From Siccirubricoccus phaeus (GTDB lineage Bacteria; Pseudomonadota; Alphaproteobacteria; Acetobacterales; Acetobacteraceae): DNA of 64,000 nt. How positions within the stretch are numbered: the first letter of the stretch is position 1; each line of letters opens with the position of its first letter. The translations under genes and the position numbers were made by a program. The DNA lies in NCBI RefSeq assembly GCF_008360935.1, contig NZ_SRXO01000011.1, positions 62,001 to 126,000 on the forward strand. Reading direction: 5' to 3'. Positions 1-8,602 of this stretch are shown here, piece by piece. Below the pieces are notes generated by a model. It was given only the letters and a program-made list of their open reading frames with translations. It had not been told where the DNA came from and searched no databases.

Positions 1-1
1 C

Positions 2-94
2 GGCCTCGGCAGCCAGGTGCCGCTGGAGCGCTACCACGTGCCGGATGATGGCAGCCGGGACCGGCTGGCGACGCTGCGCCTGACGGCGGGCTGA
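2..94 (+). CDS. 3' end of an unidentified gene (partial)
   Basis: An open frame enters from the left edge of the window and ends at a TGA at 92-94. Only the last 30 residues are visible, ending in RLATLRLTAG. The segment is too short to assign to a family. It is called because the frame stays open to the window edge and no other gene occupies it. Confidence 0.4.
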   Translation, partial: GLGSQVPLERYHVPDDGSRDRLATLRLTAG

Positions 95-408
95 GGCGGC
101 GGCCGGCGGCCCTGGCTGCCCGCTGCGGCGCCGGCCTGCGGCCTGACCACGGCCTCGCGGCGCGCTGGCGCCTTGCCGCGGCTTCGGCATCGTCGAAGGC
201 GCCTGTCGTCGAGCGCCATGATCCGGTCTTCGCATCGAGGATGCGCCGAAGGGGCGCCGCGCTTCGCGTGGCCGCGTCCCTGGCACGAGAGCGGACCATG
301 GCCCGGGCTTGCCGTGCGCTCGACGCGACCGGCACGGGGCCGGCTCCGGACAGCCCCGGCCCCGCCAACGGTTTCCGCTCCCGCCCCGCCTGCTCTATGC
401 ACCCGGCC
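95..408. other. Intergenic stretch with no recognised gene
   Basis: About 310 bases of very GC-rich sequence lie between the partial gene and the methyltransferase. The methyltransferase frame is open back to position 241, but that upstream peptide is arginine- and alanine-rich and unlike the family. I see no RNA gene, clear promoter or terminator. Confidence 0.4.
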
Positions 409-1653
409 ATGACCGACGCCACCGATGCCCGCCTCGCCGCCCAGTACGAGGCCTACCCCTACCCCGAGCGCGACCCGCGCGACGAGGCGAAGCGGCTGAT
501 CGTCGGCAGCCCCAGCCATCTGCTGGAGGTGGATCACTGGGTCTTCGGCGCGCGCCGCCCCGCCAGCCAGCCCCTCCGCGCCCTGGTCGCCGGCGGCGGC
601 ACGGGGGACGGCACCATCATGCTCGCCCAGCACCTCGCCGCCGCCGGCCGCCCGGGCGAGGTCACCTGGCTGGACCGCAGCGCCGCCGCCCGCCGCATCG
701 CCGAGGCCCGCGCCGCCGCCCGCAGGCTGGAGAATATCCGCTTCGTCGAGGGCTCCCTGCTGGAACTGCCCGAGAGCGGCCTCGGCCCCTTCGACTACAT
801 CGATTGCTGCGGCGTGCTGCACCACCTGCCGGACCCGCTGGCGGGGCTGCGTGCCCTGGCCTCCGTGCTGGCGCCCGGCGGCGGGCTCGGCCTCATGGTC
901 TATGCCCCGCATGGCCGCACCGGCGTCTATATGCTGCAGGACGCGCTCCGCCTGCTGGCCCCGCCCGGCGAACCCCCGGCGCAGCGGGTGGAGGCGGCGC
1001 GGCGCCTGTGGAAGCAGGCGCCGGAGACCGCCTGGCTGCGCCGTAACCCCTGGCTGACCGACCACATCTCCGGCGGCGATGCCGGCCTGTATGATCTGCT
1101 GCTGAACCCGCGCGACGTCGCCTTCACCGTGCCGGCCTTCGCGGCGCTGCTGGCCGAGGCCGGCCTGCGCCCCGCCTGCTGGGTGGAGCCGGCGCGCTAC
1201 GACCCGGACCTCTACCTGACGGACCCGAAGCTGCGCGCCCGCACCGCCACGCTTTCGCCGCTGCAGCGCGCCGCGCTGGCGGAGGCCGTCACCGGCAATA
1301 TGGGCATCCACATCGTCTATGCCGTCCGCGCCGAGGACCCCGAGCCGGCCCGCCCCTGGGAGGATCCGGAGGCCATCCCGGTGCTGCGGCAGATGGACGG
1401 CCCGGCGCTGGCCAAGGGCCTGCCGCGCGACGGCACCCTGCCCGTCGCCTTCGACGGGCTGCGCGTCATCCGCCCCATGCCGCGCCTGGCCGGCGCCATC
1501 CTGCAGCGGGTGGATGGCAGGCGGCGGCTGGGCGAGATCGCCGACGAGCTGGCGGCGAACGGAACGCCGCGCGAGACGTTCTGGCGCGACATGGCAGCGC
1601 TGCGGAGCACGATGGAGGGGCTGAACCGGCTGCTTCTGGCGGCGCCCGCGTGA
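409..1653 (+). CDS. Class I SAM-dependent methyltransferase
   Basis: The 414-residue protein has a Rossmann methyltransferase fold: the glycine-rich SAM loop (VAGGGTGDGT, residues 60-69), an acidic residue after strand 2 (WLDRS, near 89), and a motif resembling CCGVLHHLPD near 133-142. This is the pattern of small-molecule and UbiE-like methyltransferases. The last 90 residues look like a small helical or PqqD-like module. The substrate cannot be inferred. The start is the ATG at 409, because the family-like sequence begins there; an in-frame ATG lies at 397. The stop overlaps the GTG start of the next gene by four bases, so the two are probably co-translated. Confidence 0.8.
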   Translation: MTDATDARLAAQYEAYPYPERDPRDEAKRLIVGSPSHLLEVDHWVFGARRPASQPLRALVAGGGTGDGTIMLAQHLAAAGRPGEVTWLDRSAAARRIAEARAAARRLENIRFVEGSLLELPESGLGPFDYIDCCGVLHHLPDPLAGLRALASVLAPGGGLGLMVYAPHGRTGVYMLQDALRLLAPPGEPPAQRVEAARRLWKQAPETAWLRRNPWLTDHISGGDAGLYDLLLNPRDVAFTVPAFAALLAEAGLRPACWVEPARYDPDLYLTDPKLRARTATLSPLQRAALAEAVTGNMGIHIVYAVRAEDPEPARPWEDPEAIPVLRQMDGPALAKGLPRDGTLPVAFDGLRVIRPMPRLAGAILQRVDGRRRLGEIADELAANGTPRETFWRDMAALRSTMEGLNRLLLAAPA

Positions 1654-2165
1654 CGGCGCCACGCGCCGGCCTGGCGGGGCTGCAGGCCGCCATCCTCATC
1701 TTCGGCGCGGCGGTGCGGCCGGATGGCTCGCCCAGCCCGACGCTGCGCCGGCGCGTCGCCGCGGCGCATCGCTTCGGCGAGGCGATGCTGGTGCCGCCGC
1801 TCTACGTGCCGAGCGGCGCCAGGGGCCGCCATGGCGCGGCGGAAAGCCGGGTGATGGCGGCGCTGCTGCGGGAAGCGGGGGTGCCGGCGGAGCGGATCCG
1901 GGAAGAGCCGACGGGCACCGACACGCTGTCCTCCGTCCTCGCCATGGCGGCGCTGCTGCGGACGCATTCCGGGCCGGTCTATGCCGCGACCAGCCGCTTC
2001 CACCTGCCGCGCTGCCTGCTGCTGCTGCGCCTGGCGGGGCTGCCGGCGCGGCCGGTGCCGATCGAGGGGGCCTCGGGCGTGGCGCGCTGGTGGTGGCGGC
2101 TGCGGGAGGTGCCGGCCTTGCCCTATGACGCGGCGCTGATGCTGTGGCGGCGGATGCGGGGTTGA
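1650..2165 (+). CDS. YdcF/ElyC-like DUF218 family protein
   Basis: This 171-residue protein begins at a GTG overlapping the previous stop. It matches the DUF218 (YdcF/SanA/ElyC) fold: an N-terminal LIFGAAVRPDG strand-loop, a central ESRVMAALLREAGVP segment, an EPTGTDTLSSV motif and the TSRFHLPRC motif near residue 110. Family members are linked to envelope or sugar-nucleotide metabolism, but the exact reaction is not established. There is no obvious membrane anchor, unlike ElyC and SanA. A 97-bp repeat with flanking hairpins follows the stop directly. Confidence 0.8.
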   Translation: MTAPRAGLAGLQAAILIFGAAVRPDGSPSPTLRRRVAAAHRFGEAMLVPPLYVPSGARGRHGAAESRVMAALLREAGVPAERIREEPTGTDTLSSVLAMAALLRTHSGPVYAATSRFHLPRCLLLLRLAGLPARPVPIEGASGVARWWWRLREVPALPYDAALMLWRRMRG

Positions 2166-2338
2166 GGGGAGCTCTGCTCCCCTCGTTGGACGCGGTGCGT
2201 CCAACCCCCTCGCCAAAGGCCGAAGGGCCTTTGGAAACCATGAGTCCTGGACCCGTCGGTCGAGACGCCAAACTCAAGGGTTCCAAGGACCTTTCGGCCC
2301 TTGGCGGGGAGAGTTTGAGAGGGGCGGCGCCCCTCTCG
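2166..2338 (-). repeat. 97-bp dispersed repeat with flanking hairpins, copy 1
   Basis: The core (2211-2307) is the reverse complement of a near-identical 97-bp core at 16771-16867. Each core carries two palindromes, one of the CCAAAGGCC type and one of the CCAAGGGCC type. Additional perfect hairpins flank this copy: 2166-2182 (7-bp arms), 2185-2205 (9-bp arms) and 2317-2337 (9-bp arms). It fills the gap after the YdcF-like stop and before the cysK stop, so it may act as a bidirectional terminator, although no T-run is present. Confidence 0.75.
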
Positions 2339-2342
2339 AGCT

Positions 2343-3257
2343 TCACTCCGGCAGGAAGTCCGGCACCGAGAAGTACCGCTCCCCGGTATCGTAGTTGAAC
2401 CCCAGCACCCTTGCCCCGGCCGGTAGCTCGGGCAGCTTCTGCGCGATGGCGGCCAGGGCGGCGCCGGAGGAAATCCCCACCAGCAGCCCCTCCTCCCGTG
2501 CCGAGCGCCTTGCATATTCCTTCGCGTCATCCGCCGTCACCTGGATGATCCCATCCAGCAGCCCGGCCTTCAGCACGCCGGGGATGAAGCCGGCGCCGAT
2601 GCCCTGGATGGGGTGCGGCGAGGGCGCGCCGCCCGAGAGCACCGCCGAGGCGGTGGGCTCCACCGCGAACACCTTCAGCCCCGGCCATTTGGGCTTCAGC
2701 ACCTCGGCGCAGCCGGTGATGTGGCCGCCGGTGCCGACGCCGGTGATGATCGCGTCCAGCCCCTCCGGGAAATCCGCCAGGATCTCCGCGGCCGTGGTCT
2801 TCGCATGGATGGCCGGGTTGGCCAGATTCTCGAATTGCTGGGGAATCCAGGCGCCGTCGGTCTGCGCCGCCAGCTCCTCCGCCCGGGCGATGGCGCCCTT
2901 CATGCCCTTCTCCCGCGGCGTCAGGTCGAAGGTGGCGCCATAGGCCTGCATCAGCCGGCGCCGCTCGATCGACATGCTCTCCGGCATGACGAGCACCAGC
3001 TTGTAGCCCTTCACCGCCGCTGCCATGGCAAGGCCGATGCCGGTATTGCCCGAGGTCGGCTCGATGATGACACCGCCGGGCTTCAGCTTGCCCTCCGCCT
3101 CGGCCGCCTCGATCATGGCCAGGCCGATGCGGTCCTTGATGGAGCCGCCGGGATTGCTGCGCTCCGACTTCACCCAGACCTCCGCCTGGGGGAACATCCG
3201 GGCGAGGCGGATATGCGGCGTATTGCCGATGGTGGCGAGGACGCTGTCGGCCTTCAT
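2343..3257 (-). CDS. cysK: Cysteine synthase (O-acetylserine sulfhydrylase)
   Basis: The enzyme makes L-cysteine from O-acetylserine and sulfide, using PLP, in the cytoplasm. The 304-residue protein shows IGNTPHIRL near residue 10, the PLP lysine in NPGGSIKDR (K41), the phosphate or substrate loop PTSGNTGIG (68-76), and GTGGHITG and GISSGAA segments further on. Its length fits the family. The start is the ATG at 3257, preceded by a GGGAGA ribosome site; upstream in-frame residues are not family-like. CysM or a cystathionine beta-synthase-like paralogue is possible, but CysK is the best call. Confidence 0.93.
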   Translation of the reverse strand: MKADSVLATIGNTPHIRLARMFPQAEVWVKSERSNPGGSIKDRIGLAMIEAAEAEGKLKPGGVIIEPTSGNTGIGLAMAAAVKGYKLVLVMPESMSIERRRLMQAYGATFDLTPREKGMKGAIARAEELAAQTDGAWIPQQFENLANPAIHAKTTAAEILADFPEGLDAIITGVGTGGHITGCAEVLKPKWPGLKVFAVEPTASAVLSGGAPSPHPIQGIGAGFIPGVLKAGLLDGIIQVTADDAKEYARRSAREEGLLVGISSGAALAAIAQKLPELPAGARVLGFNYDTGERYFSVPDFLPE

Positions 3258-3406
3258 GACGGGGTCTCCCTGTGTGGCGGGAACAGAGCGCGGTTCGGCC
3301 CGGCGCTGCAAGCTTCCCGAGGCGGGAATGGAGCTAAGCAGCATCGCGAGCGTGTGACCATGGCCAGGCGTGGATATTTTTCATATACGACGTGGCGTGG
3401 TGAAAA

Positions 3407-4099
3407 TCACCCCGCCGCGCGGCGCGCCGCATTCGCCGCCAGATGCGCCAGCCGGGTCGGCTCCGGCAGGCGGTAGCCGCGGCCGCAGCGCCGCACCCAG
3501 CCCAGCGCCCCCGCCAGCGATACCCGGTGGCCGACCGAGACATAGAGCGGATTGGCCCGCGCCCGCGTGCGCAGCACGGTGCCGAGCTGCCGCCCCTGCC
3601 ATTCCAGCGGGGCGGTGGCCCCCGGCGCCTCCCCCAGCGGCGCCGCCGGGCGGCCGACCAGCGGGGATTTGGCGACGCCGATGCTCGGCACGTCCAGCAC
3701 CACGCCGAGATGCGCGGCGATGCCGAGGCCGCGGGGATGCGCGATGCCATGCCCGTCCACCAGCAGGAGGTCCGGCAGCAGGGAGAGCTTGCCCCAGGCC
3801 TCCAGCAGCGCCGGCACCTCGCGGAAGCCGAGGAAGCCGGGGATGTAGGGCATGGCGGCGCGCTGCACGGCGCTGGCCTCGTCCAGCTTCTCCAGCTCCG
3901 GCCAGGAGAGCACGACGATGCCGGCATGCACCCGGCTTTCGGGATCGAAGCGCGTGTTGCTGACATCGACGCCGGCGATGCGGCGCACCTCGCCATGCCG
4001 GTCCTCCGCCACCACCAGGGCGGCGAGGGCCTGCTGCGCCAGGCGGGCGGCGGCGAGGTTGGGCGGGTTCAGCCAGTCGGGCGGCAGGTCCGGACGCAT
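3407..4099 (-). CDS. nfi: Endonuclease V (deoxyinosine 3' endonuclease)
   Basis: Endonuclease V nicks DNA one nucleotide 3' to deoxyinosine and starts repair of deaminated adenine. The 230-residue protein carries the family hallmarks: GVDVS with the metal-binding aspartate (D45), [12 protein letters not shown] (85-96) with the conserved tyrosine and glutamate (E94), [10 protein letters not shown] (114-123) and the IGVAKS motif. The gene stands alone. The 246 bases upstream hold a 25-bp tandem repeat. Confidence 0.92.
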   Translation of the reverse strand: MRPDLPPDWLNPPNLAAARLAQQALAALVVAEDRHGEVRRIAGVDVSNTRFDPESRVHAGIVVLSWPELEKLDEASAVQRAAMPYIPGFLGFREVPALLEAWGKLSLLPDLLLVDGHGIAHPRGLGIAAHLGVVLDVPSIGVAKSPLVGRPAAPLGEAPGATAPLEWQGRQLGTVLRTRARANPLYVSVGHRVSLAGALGWVRRCGRGYRLPEPTRLAHLAANAARRAAG

Positions 4100-4214
4100 C
4101 CTCCCTGCTCAGCACGCGGCGGGCACCGCGTCACCCCCCCGATGCCGGGTGGGGCGGTGCGTGGGTCGAAAAAGGGGGCGGCAGGCGACCGGCGGCAAAG
4201 GCGAGAGTCCAGTC

Positions 4215-4330
4215 CAACGGCCCAGTCCTGGAGCGAGCGCAACGGCCCGATCCCCGAGCGAGCACAACGGCTCGGTCCGGAGCAAGGGCACGGCCCCAGT
4301 CCCGGAGCGAGCGCAACAGCCTGACCCCGG
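4215..4330. repeat. 25-bp imperfect tandem repeat (about 4.5 copies)
   Basis: Units start at 4215, 4240, 4265, 4289 and 4314 (the last is partial). The pattern is roughly CAACGGCCCRGTCCCGGAGC plus GAGCG, 24-25 bp per unit. The array lies between the zinc-binding protein gene and the nfi start. No gene runs through it convincingly. Confidence 0.7.
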
Positions 4331-4345
4331 CGCCCGCAGGCGGGA

Positions 4346-5236
4346 TCAGGCCAGGAGCATGGCGGTGGTGATGGTGGTGACGTTGTGGCGGATCATCGCC
4401 TCGTAATCCGGCGCCGGGCCATCCGGCAGGGACAGCGTGTCGGCGTAAAGCCGCCCCGCCGCGGCGCGCCCGCTCTCCCGCGCCAATTGCTGCATCACCG
4501 CCTGGCTGCCGCGGCCTTCCAGGAAAATGGCGGTGATGCCCTGCTCGCGGATCTGCCGGATCACCGCGGCGATGCGGGCGGCGGAGGGCTGGGACGCGCC
4601 GCCCACCCCCTCCGGTGCCAGCACGCGCACGCCATAGGCGGCGGCGAAATAGCCGAAGGCCTCATGGGTGGTGACCATCACCCGCCGCGCCTCCGGCACC
4701 GCGGCGATGCGCTGGCGCACCCAGGCGTCCAGCGCCTCCAGCCGCGCGGCGTAGGCGGTGGCGCGGGCGGCGTAATCGGCGGCGCGGGGCGGGTCGGCGG
4801 CGGCGAGCCCGGCCCGGATACTGGCGACATAGCGGAGCGCGTTGCGCACATCCTGCCAGGCATGCGGGTCCGGCCCGGCATGGCCATGGCCATGCCCGTC
4901 CACGCCCTGCAGGGGGGTGAGGCCCTCCGTCGCCGTCACCACCACGCCGCGATAGAAGGTGCTGCGCAGCAGCCGGTCCAGCCAGGGCTCGAAGCCGAGG
5001 CCGTTGCGCAGCACCAGCGCGGCGCCACGCAGCGCCTCGGCATCCGAGGGCCGGGGCTGGAAGTGATGGGCGTCCATCTCCGGCCGGATGAGGGCGCGGA
5101 TGTCCATGGCATCCCCCGCCACCTGGGAGAGGAGATCGCCCAGGATGGAGAAGGAGGCGAGGGCGAGGGGACGGGGCTGCGCCGTGGCGGCGCGGGCGAG
5201 GAAGGGCAGGGCGAGGAGGGTGCGGCGGGGGAGCAT
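4346..5236 (-). CDS. znuA: ZnuA-type zinc/metal ABC transporter substrate-binding protein
   Basis: This periplasmic metal-binding lipocalin-unrelated cluster A-I protein (296 residues) has a short signal sequence (MLPRRTLLAL, then an alanine-rich stretch). It keeps cluster A-I features: FSILGDLLSQVAGD, the metal histidines in DAHHFQPRPSD (H57/H58), a short His-rich loop (GHGHGHAGPDPHAW, about 114-127) and the THEAFGYFAAAYG motif. Zinc is preferred over manganese because of the His loop and a Zur-like palindrome that abuts the start codon. No znuB or znuC is visible here. The start at 5236 is chosen for the signal peptide. Confidence 0.85.
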   Translation of the reverse strand: MLPRRTLLALPFLARAATAQPRPLALASFSILGDLLSQVAGDAMDIRALIRPEMDAHHFQPRPSDAEALRGAALVLRNGLGFEPWLDRLLRSTFYRGVVVTATEGLTPLQGVDGHGHGHAGPDPHAWQDVRNALRYVASIRAGLAAADPPRAADYAARATAYAARLEALDAWVRQRIAAVPEARRVMVTTHEAFGYFAAAYGVRVLAPEGVGGASQPSAARIAAVIRQIREQGITAIFLEGRGSQAVMQQLARESGRAAAGRLYADTLSLPDGPAPDYEAMIRHNVTTITTAMLLA

Positions 5237-5251
5237 TGTTATATTATAACA
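5237..5251 (-). promoter_or_regulatory. Zur-type operator at the znuA start
   Basis: A 15-bp palindrome, TGTTATATTATAACA, symmetric except at its central base, matches the TGTTATANTATAACA pattern known for alphaproteobacterial Zur sites. It stands out as AT-rich in GC-rich DNA. It touches the ATG at 5236 with no spacer, which leaves no room for a normal leader and suggests a leaderless or very short transcript. Confidence 0.75.
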
Positions 5252-5425
5252 TGATGTAAGCCTGGCGCCAGCCTCCCCGTCCTGCTGCCGGCGCCGGTCC
5301 GAATTCCGATCCATGGGCTGGACCAGCCGACTCACGGCAGGGCCCGGGGAGCCTTCCCCGGCGGGCGTGCAAAGGGCCGAACCCTTCTTGGCAGGGCAGA
5401 TCGGAGGCTGCTCTAGGGGCCCGGG

Positions 5426-6184
5426 CTACCCGCCCTTCCCGAACCACCGCCGCAGCCGGGCCAGCAACCCTTCCCCCCGGCCGGCCAGCTTCTGATGCGT
5501 CACATGCGGCCGGCGGGAGGGCGGCGGCAGGGCCGTCGCCACCGTGTGCCGCCCGCCGTCGCGGCCGGCTACCAGGCGCTGCTCCAGCGCCACCACCTGC
5601 GCCACCGCCTCTGGCGGGTCGCCGGCCGCCAGCGCCTCGGCGGTGGCGGCCGCATCCTCCCAGGCCTCGGCCCGGCGCAGGCAGTCGATCACCCGGACCG
5701 TCTGCTCCGCATCCAGGGGCGGCCCGCCGCGCCACAGCGCCACCGCCTCCAGCCGCCAGTGCCGGGCGAGGTCCGGCTGGTTCATGTCATCCGCCACCCA
5801 GGCGGCATGCAGCGTCGCCTCCGCCGCGGCATGCAGCGCCCCGGTCTCCTCCAGCACATGCGCCCAGGCGAGGAAGCGCCGGGCCAAGGGCGGGTGGCTG
5901 GCCTCCGCCAGCAGCGCCCGGAACGGCGCCGCCGCCACCGCCTGCGCTGCGGCCGGATGCGCCCTGGTGATGTTCGGCGCGGCATAGCCGCAGGAAGGGC
6001 ATTGCTGCAGCCAGCGCGCCATGGTGGAGCGCACCGGCTCCCCCGGCCGCAGATCCAGGTCGGGCGCCTGCTCCGGCGGGCCTGGCCGGAAGGGCGGCTG
6101 CCGGCTGGCCGTGCCGCAGACGGCGCAGCGCGGCAGCGCATCGGCCGTGGGCGGGCGCGAACTGGCAGGGCTCGGAACGGACAT
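5426..6184 (-). CDS. Zinc-ribbon protein, DUF2225-like
   Basis: The 252-residue protein has two CxxC pairs near its N-terminus (CAVCG and CPSCGYAAPN) that would form a zinc ribbon. A helical region with TPR-like spacing follows (AEATLHAAWVADDMNQPDLA and onward), then a basic C-terminus ending RRWFGKGG. The pattern resembles DUF2225 proteins, whose role is unknown. The ATG at 6184 is preferred to the adjacent GTG because AGGGG lies just upstream. Confidence 0.5.
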   Translation of the reverse strand: MSVPSPASSRPPTADALPRCAVCGTASRQPPFRPGPPEQAPDLDLRPGEPVRSTMARWLQQCPSCGYAAPNITRAHPAAAQAVAAAPFRALLAEASHPPLARRFLAWAHVLEETGALHAAAEATLHAAWVADDMNQPDLARHWRLEAVALWRGGPPLDAEQTVRVIDCLRRAEAWEDAAATAEALAAGDPPEAVAQVVALEQRLVAGRDGGRHTVATALPPPSRRPHVTHQKLAGRGEGLLARLRRWFGKGG

Positions 6185-6645
6185 CACCCCTCAAGTTAGG
6201 CATGGCGGAGCGGAAGGCGAAGAGGGCAATGCGGATCCGTGACCGCCGCCGCAGCTTTTCCCCGCCGGTGCTGCGGCGGCGACATGCCGTGGCGTTCCGG
6301 CGGCCGTCGCGCCCGGGGCGCCTGGCGGCGGCTCTTTCCCGGCGTCCGATGGTGGCTCCCCGGGCGCCTGGGTGGCGGCCCTTCCTGGCATCCTGGTGGC
6401 GAGTTCCTTCGCGTCCGGTGGCGGCTCCCGGGCACCTGGGTGGCGGCCCTTCCTGGCACCCTGGCGGCGAGTTCCTTCGGGCGTCCGGTGGTGGCTCTCC
6501 CCGGCGCCCCTGTACTGCTCTCCCCCAGGGCACAGGCGGCGATACCCCATGGCGCCCGGACGGGTTCGCCGCTGCGCGGCGCGATGCACCGCCAAGCGCC
6601 AACGCCACTGTTGCCCCGAGCCGCCCGGCCGGGGATAGTGCGGCC
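6185..6645. repeat. Gene-free stretch with a 69-70-bp minisatellite
   Basis: No gene is supported here. An imperfect tandem repeat of 69-70 bp has units starting at about 6343, 6412 and 6482, with a degraded copy upstream near 6300. Each unit breaks into three sub-repeats of 20-24 bp that begin GGTGGC. Long frames stay open on both strands through the array because of its composition, not because of coding. Confidence 0.6.
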
Positions 6646-7596
6646 ATGCCGCGCGGCGACCTCTTCCCCGACATTGCCCCCTATGAAACCGGGCTGCTGC
6701 CACTCTCGGGTGGCCATGTGATGTACTGGGAGCAGGTCGGCAATCCGCGCGGCCAGCCCGTGCTCTTCCTGCATGGCGGGCCGGGGGCCGGCGCCGGCGC
6801 GGTGCATCGCCGCTTCTTCGACCCCGGCCATTGGCGCGTGGTGATCTTCGACCAGCGCGGCGCCGGGCGGTCCCGCCCGCTCGGCGAGCTCAGGGAGAAC
6901 ACCACCCCGCACCTGGTCTCGGACATTGAGGCGCTACGCCGCTTCCTCGGCATCGAGCGCTGGCTGCTCTTCGGCGGCTCCTGGGGTTCCACCCTGGCCC
7001 TCGCCTATGCCCAGGCGCATCCGGACCGGGTGCTGGGCTGCGTGTTGCGCGGCGTCTTCCTCGGCCGGGACAGCGAGGTGGAGTGGTTCCTGACCGGCCT
7101 CCGCCGCATCTTCCCCGATGCCTGGGCGAATTTCGCCGAGCATCTGCCGCCGGAGGAGCGGCACGATCTGCTGGGCGGCTATCTGCGGCGCCTCTGCCAC
7201 CCCGACCCGCAGACGCACCTGCCTGCCGCCCGGGCCTGGAGCCAGTATGAGGGAAGCTGCTCCACCCTGCTGCCAAGCCCGGAGACGGTGGCGAGCTTCG
7301 CCCAGGACCGCACCGCCCTCGGCCTCGCCCGGATCGAGGCGCATTACTTCGAGCACAAGCTCTTCCTGCCGGCAGGCGGGCTGCTCGGCCATATGGACCG
7401 CATCGCCCATATCCCGGCGGAGATCGTGCAGGGCCGCTACGACATGGTCTGCCCGGCCGAGACCGCCTTCGAACTCGCCGCCGCCTGGCCCAAGGCGCGG
7501 CTGACCGTCATCCCCGATGCCGGCCATTCGGCGCTGGAGCCCGGCGTCCGCACCGCCCTGGTCAGCGCCGTGGAGCGCTTCCGCCGGCGGAGCTGA
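6646..7596 (+). CDS. pip: Proline iminopeptidase (prolyl aminopeptidase)
   Basis: This alpha/beta hydrolase removes N-terminal proline from peptides in the cytoplasm. The 316-residue protein shows the family pattern: MYWEQVGNPRGQPVLFLHGG with the oxyanion HGGPG (43-47), DQRGAGRS (69-76), the nucleophile elbow GGSWGS (S112), and the late GRYDMVCP and DAGHSA motifs that supply the Asp and His. The start at 6646 was chosen because upstream in-frame sequence is repeat-derived. It converges on the YciF-like gene. Confidence 0.9.
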   Translation: MPRGDLFPDIAPYETGLLPLSGGHVMYWEQVGNPRGQPVLFLHGGPGAGAGAVHRRFFDPGHWRVVIFDQRGAGRSRPLGELRENTTPHLVSDIEALRRFLGIERWLLFGGSWGSTLALAYAQAHPDRVLGCVLRGVFLGRDSEVEWFLTGLRRIFPDAWANFAEHLPPEERHDLLGGYLRRLCHPDPQTHLPAARAWSQYEGSCSTLLPSPETVASFAQDRTALGLARIEAHYFEHKLFLPAGGLLGHMDRIAHIPAEIVQGRYDMVCPAETAFELAAAWPKARLTVIPDAGHSALEPGVRTALVSAVERFRRRS

Positions 7597-7730
7597 TCCG
7601 CTCCCTGCCCGCGGGAGAGGGCAGGGTGGATGCGGCGGTGAAGGCGTGGCGGCGCCGAGGAGGCCACGCCGCGCCGGCCGGCCGCCAGCCTTCCACGCCG
7701 CTTTCCCGCAGTTCCGGACGCCCGCTCCAG

Positions 7731-7755
7731 CCCTCCCCCGCCAGGCGGGGGAGGG
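7731..7755. terminator. Hairpin between convergent genes
   Basis: A perfect inverted repeat with 12-bp arms and a one-base centre (CCCTCCCCCGCC, then GGCGGGGGAGGG) lies between the convergent pip and YciF-like genes. There is no T-run, so intrinsic termination is only inferred. It may instead be a member of the local GC-rich repeat set. Confidence 0.4.
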
Positions 7756-7761
7756 AGAAGG

Positions 7762-8271
7762 CTACCGGCCGGCGGTCTTCCCCTCGGTCTCCAGCCGCAT
7801 ATAGGTCCGCACCACCTCGGGCAGGTTCTGCTCGATCCACTGCGCCATCCGCACCTCCTCATCCAGGCTCTGGCGCAGCGCTGCCGGGGCGGCCGCGTCG
7901 CCCGCCGCCTCCGCCATCTGCAGCAGGGCGTTGTAGGAGGCGATCTCGTAATGCTCGAAGGCGAAATTGGCGAAGCTGTTCTTCAGCACCTCATCCTGCA
8001 TCGGCACATGCGCGATGGCGGCGACATTGCCCATCAGCCCGGTCATGACGTCCTTGAAGGTGCTCTCGCTGGTGCCATGGGTGCGCAGGATGTCCTCCAG
8101 CCGGGCCGACTGGTTGCGGCTTTCCTGGATATGCTCGCGGATCCGCGCCTCCATCATCGGGTAATTTTCCAGCCGCTCCGCCTGGCGCTCGAGGAGCTGG
8201 ATGGCCTGCACCTCCAGCGCATGGGCGTTGCGCAGGCCGGTGAGATAGATGTCCTGAATCGTGCTGGCCAT
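7762..8271 (-). CDS. Ferritin-like DUF892 (YciE/YciF) protein
   Basis: The 169-residue helical protein matches the DUF892 four-helix fold: DIYLTGLRNAHALEVQAIQL with an early glutamate, then HIQESRNQSARLEDIL and FEHYEIASYNALLQMAEAAG, with glutamates and histidines placed for a di-metal site. Such proteins are linked to stress responses in enterobacteria. The ATG at 8271 follows a GGGAGAGG ribosome site. The gene is monocistronic. Confidence 0.85.
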   Translation of the reverse strand: MASTIQDIYLTGLRNAHALEVQAIQLLERQAERLENYPMMEARIREHIQESRNQSARLEDILRTHGTSESTFKDVMTGLMGNVAAIAHVPMQDEVLKNSFANFAFEHYEIASYNALLQMAEAAGDAAAPAALRQSLDEEVRMAQWIEQNLPEVVRTYMRLETEGKTAGR

Positions 8272-8602
8272 GGGCCTCTCCCGCTGCTTGACCCAGCCGG
8301 AACACGGGGCCGGCGGGGGCAGTTCCTTGCGGAAGGCGCTGGATTTCGAGCCGGGATAGGATAATACGCCTGGATCGTCAGCGCCCGGACCCCGTCCGCC
8401 CTTCGGCCGTGCGCCCTTCCGCCGCGCGGTGCGTCGCCCCTCCGAACGCGCCTGCTGCTACCTCGCCTTAACGCGTGCCCGGTCAAAGGCACGTCACACG
8501 CCGGCTTCCCAAAAAGGAGCTTCGCGTGCCGCGGCCTGCCCTTCCGTCCCGCGGCGCCCGCCGCCGAAGCGCCCAGGCCGGCGGAAGCCCCCGGCGCCCT
8601 GG
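8272..8602. other. Intergenic stretch with no recognised gene
   Basis: About 330 bases separate two minus-strand genes. The part nearest 8272 should hold the promoter of the YciF-like gene. A GGAAC box occurs there on the minus strand, but the spacing to a possible GTT does not fit the EcfG stress-promoter consensus well. Nothing else is identified. Confidence 0.3.

Noticed and set aside
6202-6645. N-terminal extension of the prolyl aminopeptidase
   Set aside because: The sequence is a minisatellite and the enzyme's normal start is at 6646.
8281-8330. EcfG-type stress promoter before the YciF-like gene
   Set aside because: GGAAC is present on the minus strand but the distance to a GTT is wrong for the consensus.
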